This document shows positions 55,201 to 64,000 of a stretch of DNA of 64,000 bases, one piece after another. This DNA is from Pyropia haitanensis. Taxonomy: Eukaryota > Rhodophyta > Bangiophyceae > Bangiales > Bangiaceae. The first letter of the stretch is position 1. Every line of letters begins with the position of its first letter. The stretch spans positions 3,708,842-3,772,841 of the forward strand of contig SDUX01000006.1 in the NCBI GenBank assembly GCA_008729055.1, in the 5' to 3' direction. The translations under genes and the position numbers were made by a program. A model generated the notes under the pieces. It made no database searches. It was not told where the DNA came from and worked only from the letters and a program-made list of their open reading frames with translations.

Positions 55201-56153
55201 CATGCGGTACGTGGGCGTTTGCGCGAGCTCTGCTTCTTCGATGGCCGCTTTGAGGATGGCATCATCTTCATCGTTGTCGTCGGCGGGCAGTCGGTAGGGG
55301 GCCAGGCGCATGTGGGCGGGCATGCGGGGGCACACCAGCGGGGCAGCGCACTTGCGGGTCGTGTTGGTCTTCGCCTCGCGCTTGCCGTAAAATGATATGC
55401 TGCTGCTCCAGCCTCCATGTTGTCCGCGCTTGCGCTTGCGCCCGCCCGGGCCGGGGGGGGCCTGCGTCAGTTGGGCCCCCCCGAGGCGGTCACATAGACG
55501 GTCGAGCGCCCCCTCGGCCGACTGCCCGACGGGGCGCCGCAGGACGTAGGCCACCCCCCCAGGGTCGGTCTTCAGGTACATTGGTACTTGGTCGATGTAG
55601 CGCACGGTGGCCACGTAGTTCTTACGGTTGAGCTGATAGCCCCGCCCGGGCGCGCAGGCAAAAGCAAGCACCACGGGCGGGGCCGTGGACGTCATGATGA
55701 TGATGGCCGTGGGCGGCCACGGCCGGTCGGAAGGCGTTGGGAAGGCGGCAAGGCGGGACAGGGTGGCCGCGTGCAGAGGCGACAGCGACGGCGCGGGCGT
55801 GGGCGGCTGGGTGGAGGACAGCAGGGTGCGGCCGCGGCCGTGCAGAGCACCACCGGCGGAGGGGTAAGGGGCGCCGCCGCCGTCGGGGGCGGCTACGCCG
55901 TCGGGGAGGAGGTCGGCGTCGGGGACGGGGACGGGCTTTTGATGGCCGCCGGCGTCGGCGGCAGGGACTGCGTCGGGCTTGGGGTGGCCGGCGGGGTTGG
56001 GGACGCGTTTGTGATGGCCGCCAACGTCGGCCGCAGGGACTGCGTCGGGCTTGGGGTGGCCGGCGGGGACGGGGGCGGGCTTGGGGTGGCCGCCGAGGTG
56101 GCCGGCGGGGACGGGGACGGGCTTGGGGTGGCCGCCGAGGTTGGTGACAGTGC

Positions 56154-56187
<34 letters not shown>

Positions 56188-56361
56188 AACGGCGTCGAGG
56201 GCAGAGATGGTGGCGGTGGCGGGGATGGTGGCCGAGGGCGTCGTTGCACCGCGACGGGGACTGCAGCTGCGACGGGGACGGGCCGGGTGGGCGGCCCCCC
56301 GCCCCCCGCCGGCGGCCCCCCGCCCCCCGCCGTGGTAGGAATGACGGCGGGGGGCGGTCAT
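52298..56361 (-). pseudogene. MULE-like DDE transposase gene, broken by a solo LTR
   Basis: Reading leftward: a Pro/Gly repeat-rich N-terminus (GHPKPVPVPA-type repeats, to about 55700; a likelier start is MTSTAPP at 55695), a zinc-ribbon-like block (CPHVEQ, CKGTM, FLGCSEYQNERGHRF), and a segment with YTVIVLTGEHTHP. One in-frame TAA (54427-54429) follows, then the catalytic region: FCADLSFKDF (first Asp), LDFCAAQAQG (second Asp) and CNVHYRRSI (the C..H typical of MULE cores). One-base frame change near 53165 precedes TTNTQKRTHRANVV and a coiled-coil tail. The layout resembles DDE proteins I know from Agaricomycete genomes. Solo LTR E splits the frame at 53621/54182; removing it restores the frame. 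Confidence 0.7.
53622..54181 (-). mobile_element. Solo LTR E, relative of the D LTR
   Basis: On the minus strand it runs TGTAGTGGAAC to AAAGCTACA, flanked by the duplication CTCAG (53617-53621 and 54182-54186). It shares the core, TATA context (GGGTTTATATGCG) and end (GCTACA) with the D LTR, but much of the rest differs. No internal element sequence is present, so it is the product of LTR-LTR recombination. It lies in the MULE-like transposase gene. Confidence 0.93.
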
Positions 56362-57819
56362 GGCGGGGACGTGGCGGGGTGGTGGGAGGGTAGGGGGGTG
56401 GGGGGATCCTACGGGAACCCCGCCGTCCCGGGACCCACCCCGGCCGGGAAGGTCGTCAAGCGCCGATGGTGATGGGATGGGGGGGGAGGGGCGCCACAGC
56501 GCGGCCAGATTGCCCCTCCCCTGCCAGCGGCCGCAGGGAGGGCGTCACCCCGCCCAGACAGGCTGTGCAGGCAGGTGGTGCGGGTGCCGTCGGCAGCGCC
56601 AGCGCGGGCGATCCGCGTAAAACGGCCGCCCAGGCGCCCATCCCCCCCAAAACGCCTGTTTTTGCGGGTGTGCGGGTCGACGGCGAGGCCAGCTGGGGCG
56701 TCAAAACGGGCGCTCAGGCGCCCCCCCCCCAAAACGCGCGTTTGTGCGGGTGTGCGGGCCGACGGCGACGCCAGTTAGGGCTCCACACGGCGGTGTGGAC
56801 ACGGCCCCCTTCCCCAGATCGTGTGCGTGTGGGGGGAGGGGGGAGTGGCGGCGCCGTGCCGCGTCTCAGTGGCGATCGTGGGGCCTGGGGGCGAGTCTAC
56901 CCGCAGGGGCCACGGTTTTATCGGGGTGCGCGGGGCACCGTCGGCCTGGCGAGGCGGCCCGCCGCCTCGTCTCGGTGCGGTCAGGTCGAGGCGCGGACCC
57001 ACCCAGGTCTGGCACGAGACCAGACAGGATGACCGCTTTGGTTGTGGACACGTTTGAAATTGTGTTCCAGGGGAACCAGATCAAATGGCATTGTAACGAT
57101 CTCGGTGCAATCCTATCCCGCCGCTACCCTACTCGTTCGAATCCTACGTCGGCAATCTTAGCCTACCCTAACGCATAGACATAGTCCCCCATACGGCCTC
57201 CATTGGCCACCATTCCAGGCCGTAGAGGCACTTAGACACTTCGTGCCGGTGAAAACGCATTATTCCTCTACCTGGGGTGGGGCATTCCTCTACCTGGGGT
57301 GGGGCACTGCTTGCCGGCGGGTCGCTTCTTGGCGTTGGATCGCGCGGTGGGGCACTGTTTGCTGTCGAGACGCTTCTTGCCGTGGGCGCGCTGCTTGCCG
57401 TCGGTACGCAGCTTGCCTTTGGCGCGCTGTTTGCCATCGGAGCGCTGGTGTTTGCCTCGCTGCTTGGCTTTGGGGCGCTGCTTGCCGTCACGCCGCCGCG
57501 GCTCCCTTGCGGCTCTCCGCCGTGCCCGCGGTTCCGGCCGGCGCGCAGCCGCCGTCCGCCGCCACGGGTCTCCCGTGTCGTCATGGTGATGTTCGCGTAT
57601 GTGGCGGCAAGTGCCGCAAGCGGACCTACAATGCTTGTGCCTGCGCGCGGCCTATCCCCAGGCACTGGTGCACAACGCTTGCTCGGGTCCGGGCCGGGGC
57701 CTGTCGGAGGTGCTCTTGGTGGTGGACGCGTCGGTCTCTGGAGCCGGGCGTCTCGCGGCAGCCGCTTGTCGCCCTCACCCGTTACCGTCGTTTCGGCCGT
57801 CAAGTGGAGCCGCACCACC
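56362..57819. other. Intergenic region between divergent genes
   Basis: GC-rich, with imperfect repeats, for example two copies of an 80-bp block with CGGGTGTGCGGG near 56650 and 56730. There is a tandem CATTCCTCTACCTGGGGTGG duplication at 57260-57305. The frame of the downstream gene is open back to about 57277, but translates as a low-complexity Gly/Ala/Leu repeat, so I exclude it. Promoters of both flanking genes should lie here; no clear TATA box was found. Confidence 0.5.
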
Positions 57820-60588
57820 ATGGCGGGGGAGGCGAAGCAGCCGGTCATCAAGCGGGGCTGGGTGAGATGGCTGCCTGGGGACAAGGTGTGTCACACTGCG
57901 CTGTGCGACGACGTCAGAGCCAACCTGCGCTCGCGGTCGTGGCGGTACTCGTCTGAGCTGCCCAAGGCAAAGCAAGTATGCCCATTGTGTACTCGCTTGA
58001 TCGCCGGCAGCCGCAGCTCGCTGGACGGTGACCCGATGGTGGAGTTTGTCCGGCGCAAAGGCTGGCTGCGGGACTACTTCTCTGCCCCTGAGCCTGGGGC
58101 GGTTTTGGGCTCTTATCCTGATCGGCTGCCGCCTGAACATCTGGTGGACGTGTCAGAGAACACCTTGTCCTGCTTCACAACCATCATGGACCTGTACAAG
58201 CCTTTTGCGGATGGCAGGGACCGGCAGCCGGGCTACTTCATGCGCAGCGGCGCCGGGTGGGGCAAGACGTTCAACCTGCAAGAGATGCTGCAGTGGGTCA
58301 TCGTGGCATCCCTGGCGTTTGAGATCTTCAGCTCCAGCGCCGGTGGTGAACGTGGGCGGGAGCTGCGGCGTCAGCAGGACAAGGTGGTCTCCTCGCTGCG
58401 CTCGACTGGGGCCTTAAGCCTGGTGCGCTCCGTCACCGCGTTTTGTGCCAACTTCAATGGGCGCACCCCCTTCGACCAAGAGGAAGTGAAGTGGTGCGAC
58501 AGCACCACAGCCGGCTTCTTGATCCATCTGCGCTTGTGCTACACGGAGCTGGTGGACATTGACAAGGTGACGTGGTTGGATTTCAAGGAGGCGCTGACGA
58601 CCGCCTTCGATAACAAGGAGCTGTCCTTGAACAACGTGACTGTCGCAGGCCGGGCGATCCTGAGGTTTTGCCGTGGCTACCCTGGGGGAATCCCACTCCT
58701 CCACGTCGACGAGGTGGTCAAGGTCCGTCGCCGCACCAAGAAAAAGGAGCTGCCGGATGGAGTGGACCTGAAGGAGCAGCCGGGTGTAGCAGACGGCGAC
58801 GAGCAAGACCCTGGCGCCACGGACGGCAATCAACAAGGTCGTGGCGGGACGGTCGGCGTCCAGCAAGACCCTTGCGCCATGGACGGCAGCCAGCAGGGCC
58901 GCGGCGGCACTGATGGCAACCAGCAAGACCACAGCGGCACGGACGACGACCAGCCCGGCTCTGGAACCTCGATCGTGCCGACGTTGGACGACTTGTGCGT
59001 GGAGATGTGCTCCGACGCGTGTACGAACCTGCAAGCACTGAAGGGGGCGGTGGTTTACTCCACGATGGAGTACGGCATCATGAAGAACGAGTCAACGCGG
59101 TCGGGTCGGTTGATGTGTCCGGCGCTGCACCTGACGTTCCTGGACCCGCAGGCGTTTGGACGCGCTGTGATTGCGGTGCTCAATCCTCTCTTCCTGGGCG
59201 ACGTGGCAACTGCCGTGGACGTCGCCATCCTTGTGAGCGGGAAGCCGGGTGAGGACGGGACGGTCTCTCCGTTCATCACGCTGCTGTGCGCCCTGCTTGG
59301 CGGCCATCCACGGCTGGTCGGGATCTTCCTTGAGCAGCTGAAACGGGAGGTTACTGAGCTCACCGACAGGAAGGGCGCCCGGTCGCGTGTCATTTACGCC
59401 TCGGCCATCCAAGCGGCATGCTGGCGATCCCTCGAGTTTGCCTTGCCTTCCGCCGGTGTCGGCAACTCTGTTGCTCACTTTGGTGGCCGAGATGGGCTTG
59501 ACATCATCTCCTCGCAAGCTGCACTCGGCGGCTTGGTGGATCTGGAGACTGCCGCCATCAAGCGCATGAAGGATGGTGTCCTCAAGCCGTGCTCCTGGGA
59601 TGAGCTTGGCGGGGATGGCATCGTCTTGCTCGAGGACCGGCCGTTGACGGAGAACCGGACGAAGAAGCAGGATCAGGAGCAGACCCCGAACTGGGCCAAG
59701 CTGCGCCTGCACCCTGTTGCAGCGCTCAAGATCGCCTTCCTTGGTGGCTCTTCTGTGCGCTACCGTGCGTTCCAGGACATGCTGATGTGCCCGGGGTCCC
59801 GCCTCACCGGGGAACGGCTGGAGCGCGTCATTGCCAACTGGTGCGTCTTTCTGTCCTATGTGCGGGCGGACCGCCACCAGCAGTACTCCTGCGTGCTTCT
59901 GAAGGCTGTGTGGGAGCTCCCGTGTGCCACGCCACGAGTTGGCACCGGCGCTGTCATCAACAAGGTGCGCGTGAACGCCTCAGTTGCCCGCAAGTCGGGA
60001 GTGGAGGTGGCGTCGTTGACCACGGCCCTACAGTTTGCTGCCAAGTACCCCAAGGAGGCCGTCGAGGTGGTCTTTCGCTTGAACTCCGGTGCGGCGCGGA
60101 AGCTGCAGGCTGCGGCTGACTTGGTGGAGTTCTTCGCGGTTACCCAGGCGTTTGGGCGGTTCAAGGTTGGTGATCTGATTGCGGTTGTCTACCAGGTCAA
60201 GGACTGCGGCGTGGGCCGGACTGGATCTCCCTCACTGATGGACGTCAACAAGGCCTGGGAGCTGCTGGAGTGCACAACGTTGGCGGATGCTGAGATGCGG
60301 GACCGCTGGCTGGACAACGTTGTCTTTGTGTACGGCAACCGTTACCCCGGCAACTACGGGACTGACCTCGCTTCCAAGAGCCGCAAAGAGTACGACTCGG
60401 GGCGCGCCGGGCGCCAGTCCGTCCTGCTCGGCGGCTCCGACTTGAGCGGGTGGCTACCCGACTTTGTACCACACTTCATTGGGGTGAGCCAGTTCCTGGA
60501 CATGGCTGATGTATCCCGCGAGGAATCCCTGGCTCGGCTCGGGACTCCGCCGGCAGAGGCGGTAAGGCGGGAGCTGGAGGTGGATTAG
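57820..60588 (+). CDS. Large P-loop NTPase-like protein, possibly of the RHS/Crinkler type
   Basis: 922 residues from an ATG in a strong Kozak context (ACCACCATGG at 57820). A CPLC motif lies near residue 50. A Walker A-like loop SGAGWGKT (residues 143-150; the first Gly of GxxxxGKT is Ser) and a Walker B-like LLHVDEV (Asp297-Glu298) enclose a helical region. Residues about 315-385 form a degenerate 13-residue Asp/Gly/Gln repeat (DGNQQGRGGT). The rest is a well-ordered helical sequence without motifs I know. A single P-loop ATPase with a hydrophobic-DEV strand in a transposon-rich locus recalls RHS and Crinkler-type proteins; this is a resemblance, not proof. No breaks seen, and codon use is even, so it is probably an expressed gene. 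Confidence 0.7.
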   Translation: MAGEAKQPVIKRGWVRWLPGDKVCHTALCDDVRANLRSRSWRYSSELPKAKQVCPLCTRLIAGSRSSLDGDPMVEFVRRKGWLRDYFSAPEPGAVLGSYPDRLPPEHLVDVSENTLSCFTTIMDLYKPFADGRDRQPGYFMRSGAGWGKTFNLQEMLQWVIVASLAFEIFSSSAGGERGRELRRQQDKVVSSLRSTGALSLVRSVTAFCANFNGRTPFDQEEVKWCDSTTAGFLIHLRLCYTELVDIDKVTWLDFKEALTTAFDNKELSLNNVTVAGRAILRFCRGYPGGIPLLHVDEVVKVRRRTKKKELPDGVDLKEQPGVADGDEQDPGATDGNQQGRGGTVGVQQDPCAMDGSQQGRGGTDGNQQDHSGTDDDQPGSGTSIVPTLDDLCVEMCSDACTNLQALKGAVVYSTMEYGIMKNESTRSGRLMCPALHLTFLDPQAFGRAVIAVLNPLFLGDVATAVDVAILVSGKPGEDGTVSPFITLLCALLGGHPRLVGIFLEQLKREVTELTDRKGARSRVIYASAIQAACWRSLEFALPSAGVGNSVAHFGGRDGLDIISSQAALGGLVDLETAAIKRMKDGVLKPCSWDELGGDGIVLLEDRPLTENRTKKQDQEQTPNWAKLRLHPVAALKIAFLGGSSVRYRAFQDMLMCPGSRLTGERLERVIANWCVFLSYVRADRHQQYSCVLLKAVWELPCATPRVGTGAVINKVRVNASVARKSGVEVASLTTALQFAAKYPKEAVEVVFRLNSGAARKLQAAADLVEFFAVTQAFGRFKVGDLIAVVYQVKDCGVGRTGSPSLMDVNKAWELLECTTLADAEMRDRWLDNVVFVYGNRYPGNYGTDLASKSRKEYDSGRAGRQSVLLGGSDLSGWLPDFVPHFIGVSQFLDMADVSREESLARLGTPPAEAVRRELEVD

Positions 60589-62200
60589 TGAGCGACGCCC
60601 CCGCCATGGTGCGGCAACCCCCAAGCGCTCCTGGTCTACGGCGACGGAGCAGCGGCGGCGGCATGACGACATTGCGATGGCGGGTCAACATGCCAACGGC
60701 GGGGCGTTCGGTTTTGGGCGACGGGTCGTTCGATTCTGGGCGGCGGTGGCGGCATGGCGGTCTCGTCAAGGCCGAGTCGGGAATGGTGGGACCAACCCCT
60801 AGGAGTCCTGATGACGTCAAGGCTGTGGCGGCCGCCTTGGCAAGGCGGTCGCTGTTGTGGCTTTTCCCGGAGTCTCTTGGCGGGGCTGTCTCTCCCGAGA
60901 GGAGGTCCTCGAGGGGCCTGGTCTGCCGCGACGGCCACCACCGTGATGCCTGTTGGTAATGTGGGTGGTGGTGGGCTTCCTGCCGACCCGCGGGCGTGCC
61001 GCCTTGCTTGCCCGCTCCCCCTCTCCACGAAGATGCACACAGCCAGTCGCACAGGTCTGTCTTGCTTCCTCTTTCTCCTCCCCGTGGCTAGCCCACGGGG
61101 CCCTCGCTTATCTATCCTCCAGGGAGCGCCCGCCCGTCACGCAGTGGGCCTTGCGCCTCCCCAGGTGCGCTAGGGCTGCCCGGCGGTCCTGCCGCCCGGG
61201 CAGGCCGCCGGTTGCTGCCCCTCGGGCAAGCAGCCCGACAGCCTCGCCGCTCGGGCAAGCTGCCCGCGCGGCCGCCCTCTCGCCACCTCCCGTTGGAGCC
61301 TCCCCACGGGCTAGCCCGTATCCGGTCGCCTTCTCCCAGCGGGTACACCTGCCCTCTGGGGGGGCCCGTGGTGGCGGTAGCCCTTGTATACAGCGGGGCT
61401 AATGGCGACGACAAGGACGGCTGCGACGGCGACAGCCACGGGGCAGATGCGAGGGCAGCGCCCCCTCCCCCACCTCCTGGCCCCTCCTCGCCTCTGGGTG
61501 ACGCGGCGGCCGCCGCGCCCCCTCCGATTTGACGGTGGGGTGCGCGGACGGCACCCCTGGCCGGGGGCGTGTCCCCTCCACTGCCCCCTTCCACTTCCCT
61601 GACACGCGAGGCAGTGGCCCTGGTCTCCACTCCCCCCCCCCCCACGGGTCTCTCCCCTCCTCGACGCCCTGGCGGCGGCGTTCACTGCCACGTCCCTCCT
61701 TCCTCAAGTGTCGACGTTGGCGACACTGCGGGCGCTGGCTCGGGCGACGGGCTCCCCCGTCGCGGGGCGTGCCACGATGGCCGACCACCCGGCGGGCCTG
61801 GAGGTGACTGCGAACGCGACAGAGGGGGCTGTACGTGCCCCCGCCGGCGTGGGTGGCGGCGACGGGGTGGGGGTGGTTGGGGGGGACTGGGGACGGTCCA
61901 GCCATGTGGAACCGGCACGCCCATCGCCCGGCCAACGCCCTGCGAGGCGCTGGTGGGAGTGTAGGTGCGGGCGGTGGGACCGTCCGCCACGCTCCCGTGC
62001 GGGTGGCGGTGCGGAGTCTGCTGGGCACTCGTGACGGGGCGGGGCGGGCAGCGGTGGTGGTCTGGGGCGGCCTCGTGACACTTTGAGGCGGGCCCTGCAG
62101 CGCCGCCGCGGCGGTGGTGCGTGGGTGCTCTTCCCCGGACGCCCGCCCCCCCCGGAACCTGACGCTGTCCGCGAAAGGGGGATGACGGCGGCTGCGCTGA
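60589..62200. other. Region without a supportable gene
   Basis: GC-rich, C-run-containing DNA with short inverted repeats (CTCGGGCAAGCAGCCCG and CTCGGGCAAGCTGCCCG near 61225 and 61250). Open frames on both strands are low complexity. The 3' end of the preceding gene should lie at its start; no AATAAA was seen. Confidence 0.45.
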
Positions 62201-62204
62201 CCGC

Positions 62205-64000
62205 GGCCGATGGCGGGAGGGGTGCTGGGCCCGCGGTGGATGCCGAGGTGGTGGCTGCCGCCGCGGCCCCTTGATGCCGCGGCGTCCCACCCCCCGTCGT
62301 CCGTGAAAGTGCTGACCGGGGACGACGAGGTTTGGGTGGGGGCAGCGGTTGTAGCCGTGCTCGCCTCGTTGGTGAGGTGCCACTGGGCGGCTGCGGGGGA
62401 GGCGGCGGCGGCGGCGGTGGCCGCGGTGCTGTCGGGGGGGGGTGGCGGTGGAGGGGGGCACGCGGCGGCGGCTCTCGAGCACCTTGCCGCCGTCGACGAC
62501 TGGGACGCTTGTGCGGGGGGCGGCGGTAGCGATGGAGACGCCCCCCCCCCCCCCCGTGCCGTGACCCTTCGGTGGCCGCCGCCGCCGCCACATCCGCGGC
62601 GGCGGCGCTGAAGGCGCTGGCGGCTGCCATCCCCTCCCTTCCGTCCGTCGCCGTGCGAGCAGTCGCCACCTTGGCAGCCCTCCAGACCGGCCCCCCCCGC
62701 CTGCTTGGAGGTGGTGGCGTCCATGGCCGCCGCCCTCCCCCACCTCTCGCCGGCTATGCGGGCGGGGGCGGCAGCTTCTGCTGGGGTGCTCCTGTCCGCG
62801 GGGCTGAACCTGGCGCTGGGGGCGCTCGAGGGGGAGTCGGCGGCGGCCGTGGTGGCGGGGGCGGCCGCCGAACTGTCCTCCCCACTCCCCTCGTCCCCTT
62901 CGACCCGGCGGGGGTCCTCTTCGGGCCCCCCGATCCGCACCGTCCCTTGCGGGTCGGCGGGGGAGGCCTCTCCGTTGACAACGGGCCAGTTGGCCCTGCG
63001 AAAGGCGCTGGGGGGGGGAGCTTGAAGCGGCGGCACAGAGTCAGGCTGGCCCCGGCGGGCCCGCCTCCCCACGGGCCCCGACGCCGGTGGACCGGAGAGG
63101 GGGGGGGGGGGGGGATGGGCAAGGCGACACGGGCGGCCAAGGGGATGCTGGGTCGTCCCGCCCGCGGAGATCCCGCCCCCACCCCCAGCGGCGGTCCCGG
63201 CGCCGGGCGGCGCTGACGCGCCGCCCTGACGCGGCCGGCCGCCGGCGGACTGTCGCCCCAGAGGAACGTCGGCGGTAGCTGCCGCCGTCCCCCCAAGACC
63301 CGCTTGGCGGCGCTGGTGGCCACTCATCTTGTTGGTGCCGTGCCCCTCCTCCCCCCATCACCAGCTGCCAGCGCACGCCAGCGGGGACGCTGCCATCTTC
63401 CGTTGCCCCCCCCCCCCCCCCACCCCTCACGGTCGGCGGCTGGCGCCATGGTCCAGGGCACCCCTGTCACGCCCGCCGCCTCTTCCAGCAGCCGCGTTGA
63501 CGCAGCCCCCACCCCCCCTCTGCGGTTCCTACCCCCCGCACACTTGCATGGAGAGGGTGCCTCCCTCCGCACCAGCGCCCATGCCGCTCCCGACCACCGG
63601 GACGCGGCGTCACCACTCTCGCTGCGGTCGCTGACATTGACGCCGGCGGTGGGCTTTCCTGGCGCCGCCCTTTCCCCGGCAGCCACCCGTGCAACGGCGG
63701 CGGTGGGGGTTGCCCCGGGCGGCGGCGGCACGGCCGCGGCCGTTGGATCCCCCGCCCGCGCCTCCGGCGGCGGCACGGCCGCGCCGGTTGGATCCCCCCC
63801 CAGTCCTTGCCCCCTTCCCCCCCCCCCCCCGGGACGACGTGGTGGCCCGCTTCCTCCGCGCCATGCGCCCCTTCACGCCCGCCACCGCCCGGCCGGTGAG
63901 CCCCGCGGAGCTGGCGTCGTGGCCCGAGTTCCAGATCCTCCGCGGGTCCGCGCTGGCCAGCGACTGGATGGCGCCCGTCTCCCCCCTGGCGTGGGTGCGG
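62205..64000 (+). CDS. Ala/Pro/Gly-rich gene, fragmented at homopolymers and running off the window
   Basis: Protein-like plus-strand segments follow each other in different frames: VWVGAAVVAVLASLVRCHW (62330), SAAAALKALAAAIPSL (62590), LSPAMRAGAAASAGVLLSAG (62745) and FLRAMRPFTPATARPVSPAE (63850 to the window end). The frame changes fall at or near long runs: 15 C (62541-62555), 16 G (63099-63114), 16 C (63406-63421) and 14 C (63817-63830). Sequencing or assembly length errors are the simplest cause. Neither start nor function can be given. A long minus-strand ORF opposite (61399-63327) is judged a shadow. Confidence 0.35.

Noticed and set aside
61399..63327. 642-codon minus-strand ORF
   Set aside because: Low-complexity Pro/Ala/Gly/Arg sequence opposite more protein-like plus-strand segments; treated as a shadow.

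Overview
This window is a GC-rich, transposon-packed piece of eukaryotic nuclear DNA. The evidence is nested Ty3/gypsy LTR retrotransposons, chromodomains, TATA boxes, a Kozak-type start and no operons. The species cannot be fixed from the sequence; a high-GC alga, fungus or other protist would all fit. Few host-type genes can be supported.

Layout. 1-3.5 kb: GC-rich repeats with no convincing gene. 3.54-9.15 kb: a tandem array of a 1,074-bp unit (five copies plus a truncated sixth) abutting a broken BED-finger (hAT-type) transposase fragment. 10.16-47.84 kb: an old Ty3/gypsy element (A; LTRs 393 bp, target duplication AAGGA) swollen by insertions. Element B (12,229-30,634; duplication CCGCC) sits in A's gag. 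Chromovirus C (20,531-27,898, minus strand; duplication CCCGG) sits inside B. Element D (36,609-45,274; duplication CCGCC) sits in the 3' part of A. Every boundary is set by paired LTRs and a perfect 5-bp duplication. 47.8-52.3 kb: no supported gene. 52.3-56.4 kb: a dead MULE-like DDE transposase gene (minus) cut by a solo LTR (E; duplication CTCAG). 57.8-60.6 kb: an intact 922-codon P-loop protein. 62.2-64 kb: an Ala/Pro/Gly-rich plus-strand gene, apparently broken at homopolymer runs and leaving the window.

Main discovery candidate. A and B share an unusual plan: gag, then pol (PR-RT-RNaseH-IN-chromodomain) ending in an extra Dam-methyltransferase-like domain, then a long ORF on the opposite strand, tail-to-tail with pol and inside the LTR pair. 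The antisense proteins of A and B are recognisably homologous, with a helical N-terminal domain, an Arg/Ser-rich middle and a conserved C-terminal helical segment. Both elements have a TATA-like motif on the antisense strand upstream of this ORF. B also has a textbook -1 frameshift cassette (GGGAAAC, 5-nt spacer, 11-bp stem). D re-uses the same heptamer and C uses CCCAAAA. C carries a further accessory ORF, upstream of gag, with two matched C2H2 fingers of the U1/matrin (dsRNA-binding) type.

How the parts work together. Gag forms the particle. Frameshifting sets the Gag:Pol ratio. Chromodomains probably steer integration. The roles of the Dam-like domain, the antisense RS protein and the C zinc-finger ORF are unknown. 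A is dead, with many C-to-T/G-to-A stops. B looks competent apart from the C insertion and one frameshift in its antisense ORF. D has one nonsense codon.
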